A stretch of 64,000 bases of DNA from Leptobrachium leishanense (Eukaryota; Chordata; Amphibia; Anura; Megophryidae), in assembly GCA_009667805.1 (NCBI GenBank), contig CM019064.1, positions 73,716,400 through 73,780,399 on the forward strand, given 5' to 3'. Positions 40,414 through 53,764 of this stretch are shown here, piece after piece (within the stretch, counting starts at the first letter, position 1; every line of letters begins with the position of its first letter). The notes under the pieces are model-generated. The model saw nothing but the letters and a program-made list of their open reading frames with translations. It searched no databases and had not been told where the DNA came from. The position numbers and the translations under genes were made by a program.

Positions 40414-41614
40414 GTTCATAATGCAGACCCCTATTGACATTGTGAGAGATAAGGGACACCATCTAGAGTTTAGAACCTTTCATCCCAGCAATATTTCTGT
40501 AAAGGAACAAATTAATAAATTAAACATTAAAAATCAGAAAATTTAAGCTAGTATAACCTTTAAACTATCTCAGAATAACAGTATTTAAGCAGAATTGCTA
40601 TTTTACCCTATTTAAATATTTATTTGTAACTGCTAGCTACATATTCCACGTTTCAATTAAATATGAAAAATATATTTCTTTCAACACAAAGCACTTTATA
40701 GTGTTAGGTATATGCACAACGCGACCATTATGTGCATTATATGTAATGACAAGTAAATATTATAAATTCCAGTAATCCTTTGATCCTTTGTTATCCTCTT
40801 ATTGAATACATGGAAATATATGGAAAATGCAGTTACCTTTAACCTTCAGATACTGAAAAATCCTTAGTAACCTTGTTGCAATGAAAATTACATGAGACAT
40901 TTTCAATCGTTTCACTAGCCAATGTGATTTATCCATGCTGCTGAGAGAGCAACCTGCCGAAGAATGTAGGACTGGGTACAGACTAAATGGGATCCCAGAT
41001 GACATGGCAATATATTATCAGGGCCTGCATGAAAGCATTTTGCCATTATGAGCACATTTACAAGTAAATTCCGAGAGTCTGATATAAAGCTTTCAGCACC
41101 AACCAATAGAAATATGCTTTTAAAAGCAAGCTGCTGAAAAGATGCTCATTCATCAATTTATCGGAAATAACATTAGTGCATGTTCCCCTTCTGAAATGGT
41201 AAACATCATGTACTGAAATTGATTCAGTCTTTCAACTGATTTACAAGTTGAATTGACATTAATGCTAAGAAATAAGATGAAAAGGAGAAGTGTTCTGAGG
41301 GAGATCATATGGGTACAATATAATAAGTTGCTGGGGCCTTTTCTGTATGGTCACCTTATTGAGACATTGTATACAATTCCGAAAGGGCTATTTTATCTTT
41401 GTTTGGAGCTTGAGTTTTTGTGGGTTTATTTTTCTCCTTTTGCATCGATTTTTTTTCCTTTGATCTATCCTTGGCTTTATCTTGCTTTTTAGTATGTGAT
41501 CATGCCTGTAGCTTGTACCATATTTGCACCGAGGGACTGAGTCAACACTCCTGAATCAACTACAAAAGCAGATATAATATATAATATTATATTATTATAT
41601 AATAATTATGTTTA
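40414..41614. other. No gene seen
   Basis: AT-rich, no supported gene and no clear repeat boundary. Confidence 0.4.
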
Positions 41615-41685
41615 ACAGGACATACTTGAAAACGAGAGAAATCTCAATCTATCCTTCCTGGTAAAATACTTTATAAATAAATAAA
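41615..41685 (+). repeat. L2-group LINE 3' tail, copy a
   Basis: The block acaggacatacttgaaaacg ... ccttcctggtaaaatac, followed by ttataaataaataa, is the terminal 70 bp shared with the copies at 52870, 54482 and, inverted, 63243. Extremely 5'-truncated. Confidence 0.75.
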
Positions 41686-42042
41686 CCAGCGATGTCGACA
41701 CACATTTATACATTAATGTGCTTGCAAAAATGGTACTCTTCTAATAGAAAATAAAACAAATTGAACAAATAAAATCATTAAAAATTGCTGATTTAGCTAT
41801 GACTTTATAGACTGTGCAGTAGTTCTGCCTGGACCTGGACTTCAGTCAATACACTTTCATTTTATTTGGTGGGAGCCGAGCATGCAGTATAAACTCTTGA
41901 CTAGGGGGATCAATGCGTTATGTAGTTCAGCACATTCTAATAAGCTCATTCATCAAAGAAAATAACAAGGAAGGTGATAGTCCTTCTATCTTGGATTTGA
42001 CTGATAGCTTGGCTTATGTTTTTATAAATGGTACTGGGGATA
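41686..42042. other. No gene seen
   Basis: AT-rich, without recognisable features. Confidence 0.4.
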
Positions 42043-42300
42043 TTAACCCTTTCGATGCTGAGCCATTTCACACCTGTGTGCTGAGCTCATTTTTACCTGT
42101 TTTGCTCATCATGTTTAAATGTGTTTTTAAGCCATATTTTATTATATGACCCCGACATATTATATATCGTTCTTTCCGGCAGCTCCGGGAGAGGATCACG
42201 ATCTGGCGCATTTTTAACCCGAGGGGTTAAAGACAGCCACCGTTTGGAAGGGCAGACTGTGCCCTTCCAAATGGTTACAGAGAAAAGTGGGGGTTGTCTG
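42043..42300 (-). mobile_element. TTAA-type MITE P, internally deleted copy
   Basis: Begins TTAACCCTTTCGATGCTGAG at 42043. This is the complement of the right end of the full copy at 56740-57786 (gcagcgaaagggttaa). It includes the shared segments atatatcgttctttccg and, after an internal deletion, ggatcacgatctgg and ttggaagggcagactgtgcc. The other terminus is not clear. Confidence 0.65.
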
Positions 42301-42499
42301 TGGAGGCGCTAATTTATATATATAGAATTTGGGGTTGCAGCCTACAAGGTGTTACACATAATCTCAACAAAATGTGCAAATACGATAAAGGAAACAGAAA
42401 CAGTCCTAGTGGCGCAGTGGTAAATCTGTAAATCACATATACCCTGGCATAAATGGCCCTTCAGGTACTCATATGGGAGCCTAAAATCTAAAATATCTA

Positions 42500-44116
<1,617 letters not shown>

Positions 44117-44118
44117 TA

Positions 44119-44449
44119 TATGTGTCGCAAAGAACCATCAGGTCCCGAGAGACGTGCAAATGGCAATAGAAGTGCAAATAGCAGTCAAAATGTGCAAAAA
44201 CACAATACACAGTTCAGTCAGTAGCAGGAAAACCTTAAACCATGCAAAAAATCGTGTATGATAATAAAGTGCATGTGCTTATAAAATCCACTTATCAGTA
44301 AAGTGCAAATACAGATTGTGCGCTGGAACACAAAGTGCTAATGGTTCTCTAACAGACTAAAAAATGGATGAGTCCTAGGCCACAGTAAAGTGCACGTGCA
44401 AATGTGCAAAGTATGAATGAAACCAAGTTCTGTGGTCACGAGTAGTTGC
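44119..44449. other. Non-coding flank of the Tc1 element
   Basis: Repeated gtgcaaat motifs occur here and at 42370-42385 on the other side of the Tc1. The Tc1 therefore probably landed in an older repeat spanning about 42350-44350. No gene. Confidence 0.4.
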
Positions 44450-44525
44450 TCAGCACTTCCATAGCACAGGAGAAAGACGTGGCTGGACGCGCTGAGCGCA
44501 TCCTCAGCAGCCAAGTGGTTAACAT
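44450..44525 (-). repeat. Fragment of TTAA-type MITE P
   Basis: Its right end cagcagccaagtggttaac is the complement of the left end of the copy at 56740 (gttaaccacttggctgct). ggacgcgctgagcgcatcc matches the ggacgcgctcagcgcgtcc palindrome there. Confidence 0.65.
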
Positions 44526-44888
44526 AGGATGACATATAGGCTCCACAAGACTCCAGAAGTGCTCTACTCTTTAGCAGTGATTTGTGAGTGCCCCCAGTAA
44601 CCCATTAGCGTATTATCAATACTATCACAGTTGAAGGCATTTAAAGCTTAGTACTAAGTCCACCAATACTGATGAGCAACATTAGTTGTATTCATTCCAG
44701 AGCTCGTAGTTTTCTGTGGAATGTCAATACCAGAGTCTGGCAATTTTGTAGCTTTGGTGATTGTTGAATTGTCAGGTTTATGCCTGTGACCTGGCTGGAG
44801 GTACAATCAAACATACATAGTACAGGAGGAGTGAGGTCGCACCTATTCCCCGATGGGGCGTCTGCAACCACCAAATGTATCCAGCTCA

Positions 44889-45232
44889 GCAACATGTATA
44901 AAACATAACAAGAAAAAAAGGTGTCATCTGCGCTTATTCCTACTACACCGTTAGAGGCTTTGGTTTCTTTTAATGGCCACTAAGAGGGTAAGCTCACCTG
45001 CCAACCATAAGCAGCAGAATGAACAGTTATGGTTTGCTACACAGCAGCCTGTGGTTTCATTTTTGGATAGGACTCACCTTCACTAGAGGTACCGTGATGT
45101 TGGCAGGTGAGCTTGCTCTCTTAGTGGGCATTAAAAGAAACCAAAGCCTCTAATTGTGTTTTGTTTCACACGGTGTAATAGGAATAAGCGCAGATGACAC
45201 CTTTTTTTCTTGTTAAGTTTTATACATGTTGC
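44889..45232. mobile_element. Large fold-back element with arms of about 120 bp
   Basis: 44889-45008 (gcaacatgtataaaac ... agctcacctgccaac) is repeated inverted at 45100-45232 with few differences. The largest is an 18-bp segment present only in the right arm (about 45152-45170). The centre is about 95 bp. No gene. Probably a non-autonomous DNA transposon; I found no convincing TSD. Confidence 0.65.
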
Positions 45233-45281
45233 TGGTCTTTCCATCTTGAGCCTGAAAGAATACCGCCTCCCACTCCTGATG

Positions 45282-45313
45282 TTAAGTGATTTGGCATTTG
45301 CCAAATCACTTAA
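45282..45313. repeat. Perfect hairpin of about 15-bp arms
   Basis: ttaagtgatttggca is followed almost at once by its complement tgccaaatcacttaa. No transcript evidence; it may be a fold-back end or a small MITE. Confidence 0.55.
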
Positions 45314-46874
45314 TACTTTAATTTAAATAGCTTAAAAAATAAAAACTTCCCTGTGATCCCATGATAGTGCAATACACCGCCATGCACGCAACCAGCAAGG
45401 GTTAACAGACATCAGAATATTAGAACAGACTTGGTTGACTTAGTACCAGTTAGACGTGTGCCAATATTGATACTAATAGCAGGCTTACTAATACTTGCTA
45501 AGTCGGTACACAGTGCAGGGTTGTAAGTCAATGCCAGGTGGTTACACAGATAAGCCTAAATTAATAAGATCGCTGAAGGAAGTGAATACCACGACAGAGC
45601 ACAGGAGTAAATGAGACGCTGGGTTTTAAAACCGGCAGGCGCCGCATCATCAAGCTGTGTCCCAGCCCCTGGCATCTCACATGACTGCAGGCTCTGTGTT
45701 CTTCACTCAGTGCCCGGCCAGCAAGCAGCAAGCAGGACGCTGCCGGGCGTCAGGTGTCAGCGTGGGACGTGACACCAGTGTCCTTCCACAGCTCCAGTTT
45801 GACCCGACTCACATTGTAGCACTTCACTCTATGGAGTCATATGGCCGATACCAGTGGTGTTGTGCGGCGTGGTTACTGGTGTCTACGAGCAACTCTCATA
45901 TATTCTATCTGCAGCTGCTATACAGTGACTGGGTTGGAACAGTCATTAATAGCTGGGTTGGAAAAGCCACAAATAGATAAAAACTCGCACACAGTTTAGC
46001 CATTTGTGATTAGCTTTTAAAAGTTGGGTTGGAATACAACCCCAACTTTTTCCATAATTACTAAATAAAATGTCACCTTTATGGGTTTTTGTTTCATTCA
46101 TTTAGACATCCTAAGAATCTCTGCATGATGTCCGTGAAAGAGGATTTACTTTCTTTGTGGATGAAGAATATTTATTTTACTGAAACTCCAAATCCGTTCT
46201 TGACCGTAATCCTTTCACTATTTAGGTTTATGGAAAAACTTTTGCATCTTTCTTTTATTTATCATATTTATAAAATTATTTTATGTCAAGCAATATTCCT
46301 GTATCGTGTATACCAACACGCTGATTGATCTAAATGTATAGAATTTTAAACATCGAGCTCTGATTTTAATAAAGTGTCCTGTGCACTAATGTGAGTTTAG
46401 CCACTTTGCATTTGAAAAATTTATATCTTCATACTGGAAATGGTTTTAGAAACAGTAATAAATCAAGAAATTAACATCAATATGTGCAACTTATCATTCT
46501 GGATCCAAAGCTCAGCTGGCTGAGCTTCATCGTGATGGCCTGAATTTTCTGATCATCTAAGCATTTACCTGTCACAAGCCAGAACCCATTTCCTGGAATG
46601 GATCACTTTATCCTTCTTCACATTTAATTAATGGTATTCAAAGTAACCTATAACTGCGTATGGAGGTAAGAAAACACTGAGAACTGTTCATTCGTACACT
46701 TTATGAGCCAATAAATTCTTCTAACGCACTCCTATGTTGTGGACAAGCAGTTCCTTCTTAAGAAATATATATATTTTAAAAAAACTCTATATATGTAGTC
46801 GCTGACTCACATCTGAGAACAAGTGACTGGAATTAGTTATATTATTTTAAATGTATTATGTTCCAAGTGAACCT
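45314..46874. other. No gene seen
   Basis: A GC-richer block (45590-45960) and AT-rich flanks. No supported gene or element end. Confidence 0.4.
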
Positions 46875-46882
46875 CATTAGGG

Positions 46883-47018
46883 CAGGGATCTCAAACTCCA
46901 GACCCTCAGATGTTGCTGGACTACAACTCCCATTATTATCTGGTCTTCTATTAAATTCAAAGATTTCTGGGAATTGTAGACCATTAACAACTGGGCGGGT
47001 CGGAGTTTGACATCCCTG
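46883..47018. mobile_element. hAT MITE (136 bp, perfect 8-bp TSD)
   Basis: Ends CAGGGATCTCAAACTCC and the complement of CAGGGATGTCAAACTCC. The octamer cattaggg flanks it exactly on both sides (46875-46882 and 47019-47026). The CAGGGRTSTCAAACTC terminus with an 8-bp TSD is typical of vertebrate hAT-Charlie-type MITEs. No gene. Confidence 0.9.
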
Positions 47019-47026
47019 CATTAGGG

Positions 47027-48108
47027 GCTGGATATCACATTGATCCACAGCTTACCAAAAATCAGCACTAGGTGCCACCATTGTCTTGTCTTTCTTCATA
47101 GGAATCACTGTAAGAGGACCACTACACAGTGCTGTATGATTTGACCCAACGGTGACTTCGGTGTACTGACTCGTCAGTCGGCAAGCTGGCATTGAAAGAG
47201 GTACTAGTGAATGGAGGGTTTCCTTGAGGACGGCTTTTATACTCACAGCTATCACTCACCCCAGCAGTATGCCACTCAACGTCACTGATGGCAAAACCTT
47301 AGTAGGGAATAACTTCACATTTGCAATCAAGAATGTATGAATAGATAGATTTCCTGTCAAACGAGCCTACTTGTGTTTGACACGACAAGTGCATTTTCAT
47401 CTTTGGAGTGGAAAATGATTAAATGAGAAAAAAAAGTAGAAGAATTGAGTCTCAGAATTATTATTATTTTATTATTTTAATTCATAAATTACACATATTT
47501 ATAAAGAAAATCAATTTGGTTCAATTAATCTTTTCTATCTCAGTCTCCTGATTTACTTAAAATATTTAGTTTACCAAGGAGTTTCCCCGAGATAAAAAAA
47601 ATGAATAATATTTTACCAAGATTTTTAAAACCATTATCGAACTCAAGAAGGCTGTAGGGAAATGTGACAAAGAGACACCATCCACTAACTCGGGCAAACT
47701 TGATCACGTGATCCACTGAGTGTGGGCGGAAGCTAAATGTGTCAGTGGACCACGGCTTTTTGTTGGGTGGAGTTGGCAGATCGTTCGAGGCAGGTGCACA
47801 AGTTAGGATGCTTTGTTCCTTCTTCGTGTACTGGCTGCAGAGATTGGGTTACTTCCTTTCTAAAACATAGGGCATGACATGACTTTCTTTTATCCCCGTA
47901 TTCGAATATTGGAGACAGAGTTCACATTTCTCTTTGTGAGCAGTTTTTATTACTTTTTTGTAGTTTTAAAAAATGGTCATGCAATGTTACACTATTGCAC
48001 CTGTGTGTTAATTTAGGGTTTCCGTGGAAAACTCCTGGAAAATAATCAGCATTCTGAGAGAAATCAGATTTTGGTGATTCGATTTCTGCTGTCATTGTGA
48101 ATGTGATA
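47027..48108. other. No gene seen
   Basis: AT-rich with no recognisable gene or repeat end. Confidence 0.4.
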
Positions 48109-48363
48109 TACAGTCAGGTCCAGAAATATTGGGACATCGACACAATTCTAACATCTTTGGCTCTATACACCACCACAATGGAGCTGGAATGTAACAAACA
48201 CAATGTGCTTTAACTGCAGACTGTCAGCTTTAATTTGAGGGTATGTACATCCAACTCAGGTGAACGGTGTAGGACTTACAGCAGTTTGCAGATGTGCCAC
48301 CCACTTGTTAAGGGACCAAAAGTAATGGGACAGAATAATAATCATAAATCAAACTTTCCCTTC

Positions 48364-48615
48364 TTAATACTTGGTTGCAAATCCTTTGCAGTCAATCACA
48401 GCCTGAAGTCTGGAACGCATAGACATCACCAGACGCTGGGTTTCATCCCTGGTGATGCTCTGCCAGGCCTCTACTGCAACTGTCTTCAGTTCCTGCTTGT
48501 TCTTGGGGCATTTTCCCTTCAGTTTTGTCTTCAGCAAGTGAAGTGCATGCTCAATGGGATTCAGGTCAGGTGATTGACTTGGCCATTGCATAACATTCCA
48601 CTTCTGTCCCTTCAA
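48364..48615 (-). pseudogene. Tc1 transposase C-terminal piece
   Basis: [21 protein letters not shown] carries the final Glu of the DDE triad, and the piece ends with QAVIDCKGFATKY. It continues the transposase at 48612-49403 in a shifted frame. The break lies in a run of As at about 48613-48620. Confidence 0.88.
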
Positions 48616-49403
48616 AAAATTTTGGTTGCTTTTGCAGTATGCTTTGGGTCATTGTCCATCTGCACTGTGAAGCACCGTCCAATGAGTTCTGCAGCATTTG
48701 GCTGAATGTGAGCAGATAATATTGCCCGAAACACTTCATAATTCATCCTGCTGCTTTTGTCAGCAGTCACATCATTAATAAATACAAGAGAACCAGTTCC
48801 ATTGGCAGCCATACATGCCCACGCCCCGACACTATCACCACCATGCTTCACTGATGAGGTGGTATGCTTAGGATCATAAGCAGTTCCTTTCCTTCTCCAT
48901 ACTCTTCTCTTCCCATCACTCTGGTACAAATTGATCTTGGTCTCATCTGTCGATAGGATCTTGTTCCAGAACTGTGAAGGCTTTGTTAGGTGTTGTTTGG
49001 CAAACTCTAATCTGGCCTTCCTGTTTTTGAGGCTCACCAATGGTTTACATCTTGTGGTGAACCCTCTGTATTCACTCTGGTGAAGTCTTCTCTTGATTGT
49101 TGACTTTGACACATCTACACCTACCTCCTGGAGAGTGTTCTTGATCTGGCCAACTGTTGGGAAGGGTGTTTTCTTCACCAGGGAAAGAATTCTTTGGTCA
49201 TCCACCACATTTGTTTTACGAGGTCTCCCAGGTCTTTTGGTATTGCTGAGCTCACCGGTGCGTTCCTTCTTTTTGAGAATGTTCCAAACAGTTGTTTTGA
49301 CCACGCTTAATGTTCTTGCTATCTCTCTGATGGGTTTGTTTTGTTTCTTCAGCCTAATGATGGCTTGCTTCACTGATAGTGACAGCTCTTTGGATCTCAT
49401 CTT
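48612..49403 (-). CDS. Tc1 transposase, N-terminal and core piece
   Basis: I place the start at ATG 49401-49403 (MRSKELSLSVKQAIIRLKKQ), the usual start of such transposases. The frame is open further upstream into the inverted repeat. The helix-turn-helix region spans residues 1-110 with the GRPRK motif. The catalytic parts ILSTDETKINLYQ (first Asp) and FTVQMDNDPKHTAKATK (second Asp) are intact. A single indel at about 48615 separates the last 80 residues. Confidence 0.9.
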   Translation of the reverse strand, partial: KMRSKELSLSVKQAIIRLKKQNKPIREIARTLSVVKTTVWNILKKKERTGELSNTKRPGRPRKTNVVDDQRILSLVKKTPFPTVGQIKNTLQEVGVDVSKSTIKRRLHQSEYRGFTTRCKPLVSLKNRKARLEFAKQHLTKPSQFWNKILSTDETKINLYQSDGKRRVWRRKGTAYDPKHTTSSVKHGGDSVGAWACMAANGTGSLVFINDVTADKSSRMNYEVFRAILSAHIQPNAAELIGRCFTVQMDNDPKHTAKATKIF

Positions 49404-49885
49404 GAGAGTTGACAGCAACAGATTCCAAATGCAAATAGCACACTTGAAATGAACTCTGGGTCTTTTATCTGCACATTGTAATTGGGGTAATGAGGTAATA
49501 TCACACACCTGGCCATGGAACAGCTGAGAAGCCAATTGTCCCATTACTTTTGGTCCCTTAACAAGTGGGAGGCACATCTGCAAACTGCTGTAAGTCCTAC
49601 ACTGGTCACCTGAGTTGGATGTACAAACCCTCAAATTAAAGCTGACAGTCTGCAGTTAAAGCACATTCCAACTCCATTGTGGTGGTGTATAGAGCCAAAG
49701 ATGTTAGAATTGTGTCAATGTCCCAATATTTCTGGACCTGACTGTACATCCGAGCAGAATCTCATGTGCTCAGAAATCCATGTGTGACTACTTCACCCCT
49801 TTACTACCATGATAATATTTAAATAAACATCAGCAGCAGCAGACACAGCAGTCCAAGATCATGTCAACATGGCCTGGAGCTATAC

Positions 49886-50000
49886 TGTATCATTGCAAAT
49901 GAAAATTGTTTTCTGAAAACAAATTTAATTTGCATTCGGGCTCTGAAACGTACACCTAAGGTTTTAACACTGTGGGCAGGATGCCTGAGCTGTTAACACT
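49886..50000 (+). repeat. Palindromic repeat, relative of 1-130
   Basis: Hairpin 1 runs from attgcaaatgaaaattg to caaatttaatttgcat. Hairpin 2 runs from gttttaacactgtgggca to gagctgttaacac. Both correspond, inverted, to 1-130. Confidence 0.45.
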
Positions 50001-50149
50001 TTATAAACCAGTTTACTGCCCTCCTAGCCAAGGCTGGATTAACATAAGGGCTATTGGATCTGCAGCTCCAGACCCATGCCCCATAATAGGCCCAGAGAAT
50101 GGAGAACTATGTCTTCACTGATGGGCCTTTGGACTGCTGAGTCTTTGGA

Positions 50150-50700
50150 ACTGTAGCATATACAGGGTCATGTGAGGTACCAATAATACTAAACATGACC
50201 AGGTTTTATGTAAAATAAACGAAAACCTTTTTTTAATATTTTTTTATAACGCAACACTATTGTTCACTTTTCAATTATAAAGCGAACAATTATACTGCAC
50301 TAACTCACCATCGCATTTCCTATGTCACCAGCAAGTGTGTAAAAGATAGCACATTGGCTATTATGCATTGTTCCATCAAAAACCTAAACTTGAGCGTTGT
50401 GGGTTCTTTGAAACCCTGCGTCTCTAATCTTTACAACACACAAGGTCATGTGAGATGTCATTGGACAGGTCAGAGCCTGGCCTTTCCAATGATACCAAAC
50501 ATGACCATGTGCAATTTAAAGGAAAAAAACAAACACTTTTTTTTAAATGTATTTATTTTTCTTTCAAAGCAACAGCATTGTCCATTTGTCACATATAAAA
50601 TGAGCAATACCACTGCCATTACTCACCTTCTCATTTCCCACGCTGAGAGCAAGTTCAGTGTTTTATACATAGTCATAATATTCATAAAACGCAATACTGT
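50150..50700 (+). repeat. Two diverged segments related to MITE P
   Basis: About 50195-50320 and 50450-50640 are two diverged versions of the inner part of P (57170-57400). Shared features are taccaaacatgacca or similar, a poly-T stretch, and attgttcacttttcaattataaa followed by gcactaac. They suggest a tandem or nested arrangement of old copies. Confidence 0.5.
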
Positions 50701-50749
50701 GTAAAACAAGCCACAACCTTCACAATCAAGTCTCTGAAAAAGCATTACT

Positions 50750-51020
50750 TTAGAGAAGCTCACTTCATGACCTCCCCACTGTCATTTCCTGCTCCTCTTC
50801 CCATTCAGCCCTCCTGCAGCCCACTTCAGTCACTTCACTTACTCTAGTCAACCTCACCTAGTTTGTCACCCCTCTCCTCTTTGATTGTAAACTCTCAAGC
50901 AGGGTCCTCCCTCCTTCTGCTCTGTGTGTGTAACATGTATGTATATTTGTTATTTTGTCTCTCCCGTTGTACAACGCTAAGGAATTTTTTGGCCTTTTAT
51001 AAATACTTGTAACTGTAACT
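50750..51020 (+). repeat. L2-type LINE or SINE 3' end
   Basis: The string ttgtaaactctcaagcagggtcctcc, followed by gtacaacgctaaggaatttt and ggccttttataaatac, is the well-known 3' end of vertebrate L2-type repeats. No coding region is visible upstream. Confidence 0.6.
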
Positions 51021-52099
51021 GATAGACTTTTTATTTATTTGTGAAATATATTTTTACGTTTTGTATTTTTCAAAAACCGATTATTAAAATAATAATTTTT
51101 ACCTATTTTTAATCAACATATATGTCATGACAGTCTGAATCTTCAGAGATTAGGTAAGTTAACTAGACAGGTTGCAGTTTTTCAGTGCACTAATGATACC
51201 TGCAATTTCATAATTGAATGCAGAACGGATTCAGCTGGACTTAAGCTGAGCTAGCCAATTCCGCGGTACAACTTATTTTGCAAATTTTTTAGCTCGCAAA
51301 TGTCGTTTTGTATCTCCGCAAATTTGCTTTTATAATTTAGCATGAGTCATTATTTCATTGATTGCTGGTTCTCCATGATTGCTCATTATTTGCAGTTTAT
51401 ATCTCAAAAATGAGAGGCGAAGATCAAGTTGTTATTTTTTCTTTGAAAAAACAGCAACAGGAACAAAAAAATAGCAAGAATATGGATATTGATTTCTACT
51501 GAAACAGAAAAATAAATAATTTTTCTTTTAAAATATGATAGATGGAGAGGGCTGAAGAAGTAGCTAATCTGATTTTTTTCCATCTGATTCTCCTGAAAGC
51601 ATTATGTCCTGCAGAAATTAGTAGAGAATGGAGCGGGGCGAAGAAAAAAATAAAAGATTTATTGAGTCACGGAGCCTCTCGTTAAAAGGAAATGTGTTGA
51701 AAAAAGTGGCTTCCCACATTTAATTGTCTTATTCGTAGTAACTGTGCGTCAGTCTTTTCTAAAAGCCTATTAATTCTATAATTTAGTGTGAAAGAAAAGA
51801 CCGGAGCACCTCAGATTTTTTCCCCATGCATTGAGTAGCTGTCAAGGAGTATCAGTGTAGAGGGTGCTTTCTCCTTGAAAACTCCAAACAATTGAAATTT
51901 GAAAAGAAAATATAAAATACACCAAAAGGAAAAATGTAAATAATGGAAATACATTTGAAATTCTATATTTTAAACCTTTTGGAATTTGCTATATACATTT
52001 ATACATTTTTCATGGTCAGCAGTTAAAAAAAAAAAAGGTTCTGCTTTGCATCAATAAAATCACTTAGCGCTGAGAAAAAAGCTTAAGATATTCCATAGT
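51021..52099. other. No gene seen
   Basis: AT-rich with long A and T runs. No supported gene. Confidence 0.4.
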
Positions 52100-52552
52100 C
52101 CGGCCCTGAGGCGTGTTCAGTTCCTCAGCCGCTGCAAGTGCTAAGTTAGCAACTTGGCACTGAATTCTGTGCTGCAGCTCAGCGCTCAGCACTGCTAACT
52201 TAGCACTTTTAGCACTTGCAGCCAAGTCGAGAGGTGCTGCAGGGTTAGCGGAGTGTGACATATGAAAGATGGCCGCCTCCACGGAGCAAATAATCCAATA
52301 AGGAACTGTTCCGTTTGAAGTTTTGGTGGATCAAAAAAAAAAAATTATTGGAACATGGTTAAACATTAACACTAAAGTGGTAATAAAATGGACAACAGTG
52401 GATTTTGCAGAAACAGCACCTTTCATTAAGCAATCCTCTGCCCTTTTTCTTCCATATTCACAGCCAAAGCGTTCAGTGAGACGGCTGCAGCAAACTGAAC
52501 TGCTGCACTGAAGCAATTCAGCAGCTACTGAGGAACTGAACGCGCCTCTGGT
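52100..52552. mobile_element. MITE with inverted ends of about 25 bp
   Basis: The left end cctgaggcgtgttcagttcc and the right end ggaactgaacgcgcctctgg are inverted repeats. Inside the left half is another palindromic segment (tgctaagttagcaact ... ctgctaacttagca, 52138-52206). No gene; TSD not clear. Confidence 0.55.
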
Positions 52553-52869
52553 TCCCAGGTGCTGTGGATGATGTCACTAAAAACTGACAGACATGCAGAA
52601 CAGATAGTTCTTCAGTGTCCTTCTGTGTGATCCCATGAGACTGGGCATACAAGAGCTCTGTAGCTTTTAATCTGGAAGCACATTGAAGGAAACCTGCATT
52701 TTTTTAAGGATATGTTTTACTAATTAAAAATTGGTATTAAGATATTAAAGCTTCGTTTTAAAATTCTATTCAATATTTTCTCTCCCCTTTGTGCCACTCA
52801 CCCAGATTTTGTCACTGTGCTGTTACTCATAAACCTCTTTCTATGATTGCAAAGCCACTTTCCATGATT

Positions 52870-53109
52870 TCCTATTAACATATAGAATGCACCTGTAAAC
52901 ATGTGACATAGTGACTATATTTCCTACATATTGATTTTCTGTGTTAATCTGTATATTTGTGTTTTGTTTTTAATATCTTACATTTATTACTTTGTATTTC
53001 TGTAACGACTGTAACAATTCAGTGTTCTTGAAACCAGGACATACTGAAAATGAGAGAAATCCCAATGTATCCTTCCTGGTAAAATACTTTGCAAATAAAT
53101 AAATAAATA
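52870..53109 (+). repeat. L2-group LINE 3' tail, copy b
   Basis: Contains the last codons of the LINE ORF (ECTCKHVT and stop at about 52888-52914), then the same 3' UTR as 63243-63490, ending in a ttgcaaataaataaataaa tail. A 5'-truncated copy of the element at the window's right end. Confidence 0.75.
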
Positions 53110-53129
53110 CACCTGAGGTCCTTTCATAC

Positions 53130-53717
53130 CACACTTCGGGCTAAATTACATTCTTCACACAAAAACGCGTGAATTTGTGTGCCAAGCGTTAAACGTTTAC
53201 GAAAGCAATCACCGCTGGAATTACAATCCTCGCGCATTTTTTCATCCGTCGAGTAATAACGCGTGGAAACCGAACGCACACAAATGCTCGCGCAGTTCCG
53301 TTGCGCGCAGAAATCAGTGTGCGCACTGTTTTTTTCTCACAATTCAGCCAATCAGAATTAAGAACCACAATTATCTCACGTTAAATTTTCGCACCTGTCA
53401 AAGTCAATCTGAGTGAGCAAATATGCTGCAGCAATAATAAATGCACACACAACTTCTCCATTTTATTGGTTTGTTATGAGTAGAATGTGTAACTATACTC
53501 TGCTGCATTTTTTGCACATACATATTTGCGCTCACAATGTTAAGTATAGGACGCGCGACATACAGTAAACTCGCACAGCGTTCGCGCGGTAGACGAGTAC
53601 GCACGTTTGTTGTGCTGACTATGTAATACGGCATTCGGCACAAAGGATTTTACCCCTCGCGTTAATGTTTTTTTGCAATGGCGCAAACATTTGCGTGAAG
53701 ATCGAAATTTAGTCCTT
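53130..53717. mobile_element. GGGCTAAATTA-type fold-back element, copy 3
   Basis: The left end cgggctaaattacattcttcac and right end gtgaagatcgaaatttagtcc are inverted. The body is CpG-rich with cgcg motifs. The block at 53525 (tttgcgctcacaatgttaagtata) is shared with the copies at 4373 and 37299. It directly follows an L2-group tail. No gene. Confidence 0.6.
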
Positions 53718-53764
53718 CATGTACCATATTGTATTGCTTGAAAATCACCACCCTACCTGCTCCC

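Larger units (their letters stand above)
48111..49744 (-). mobile_element. Nearly intact Tc1 element with long inverted repeats (1,634 bp, TA TSD)
   Basis: Begins CAGTCAGGTCCAGAAATATT and ends with its complement, flanked by TA. The inverted repeats extend about 220 bp (48111-48335 and 49520-49744) and share gactgtcagctttaatttga and acttacagcagtttgcaga. Transposase on the minus strand with one frameshift. This long-TIR architecture is known in several vertebrate Tc1 families. Confidence 0.92.

Noticed and set aside
42406..42440. tRNA-like A box (tggcgcagtggtaaat) suggesting a tRNA gene or SINE
   Set aside because: I found no matching B box at the proper distance, no cloverleaf and no SINE tail.
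45657..45980. Possible 107-codon gene
   Set aside because: A single frame without domain, homologous motif or supporting context. The surrounding sequence is repeat-like.
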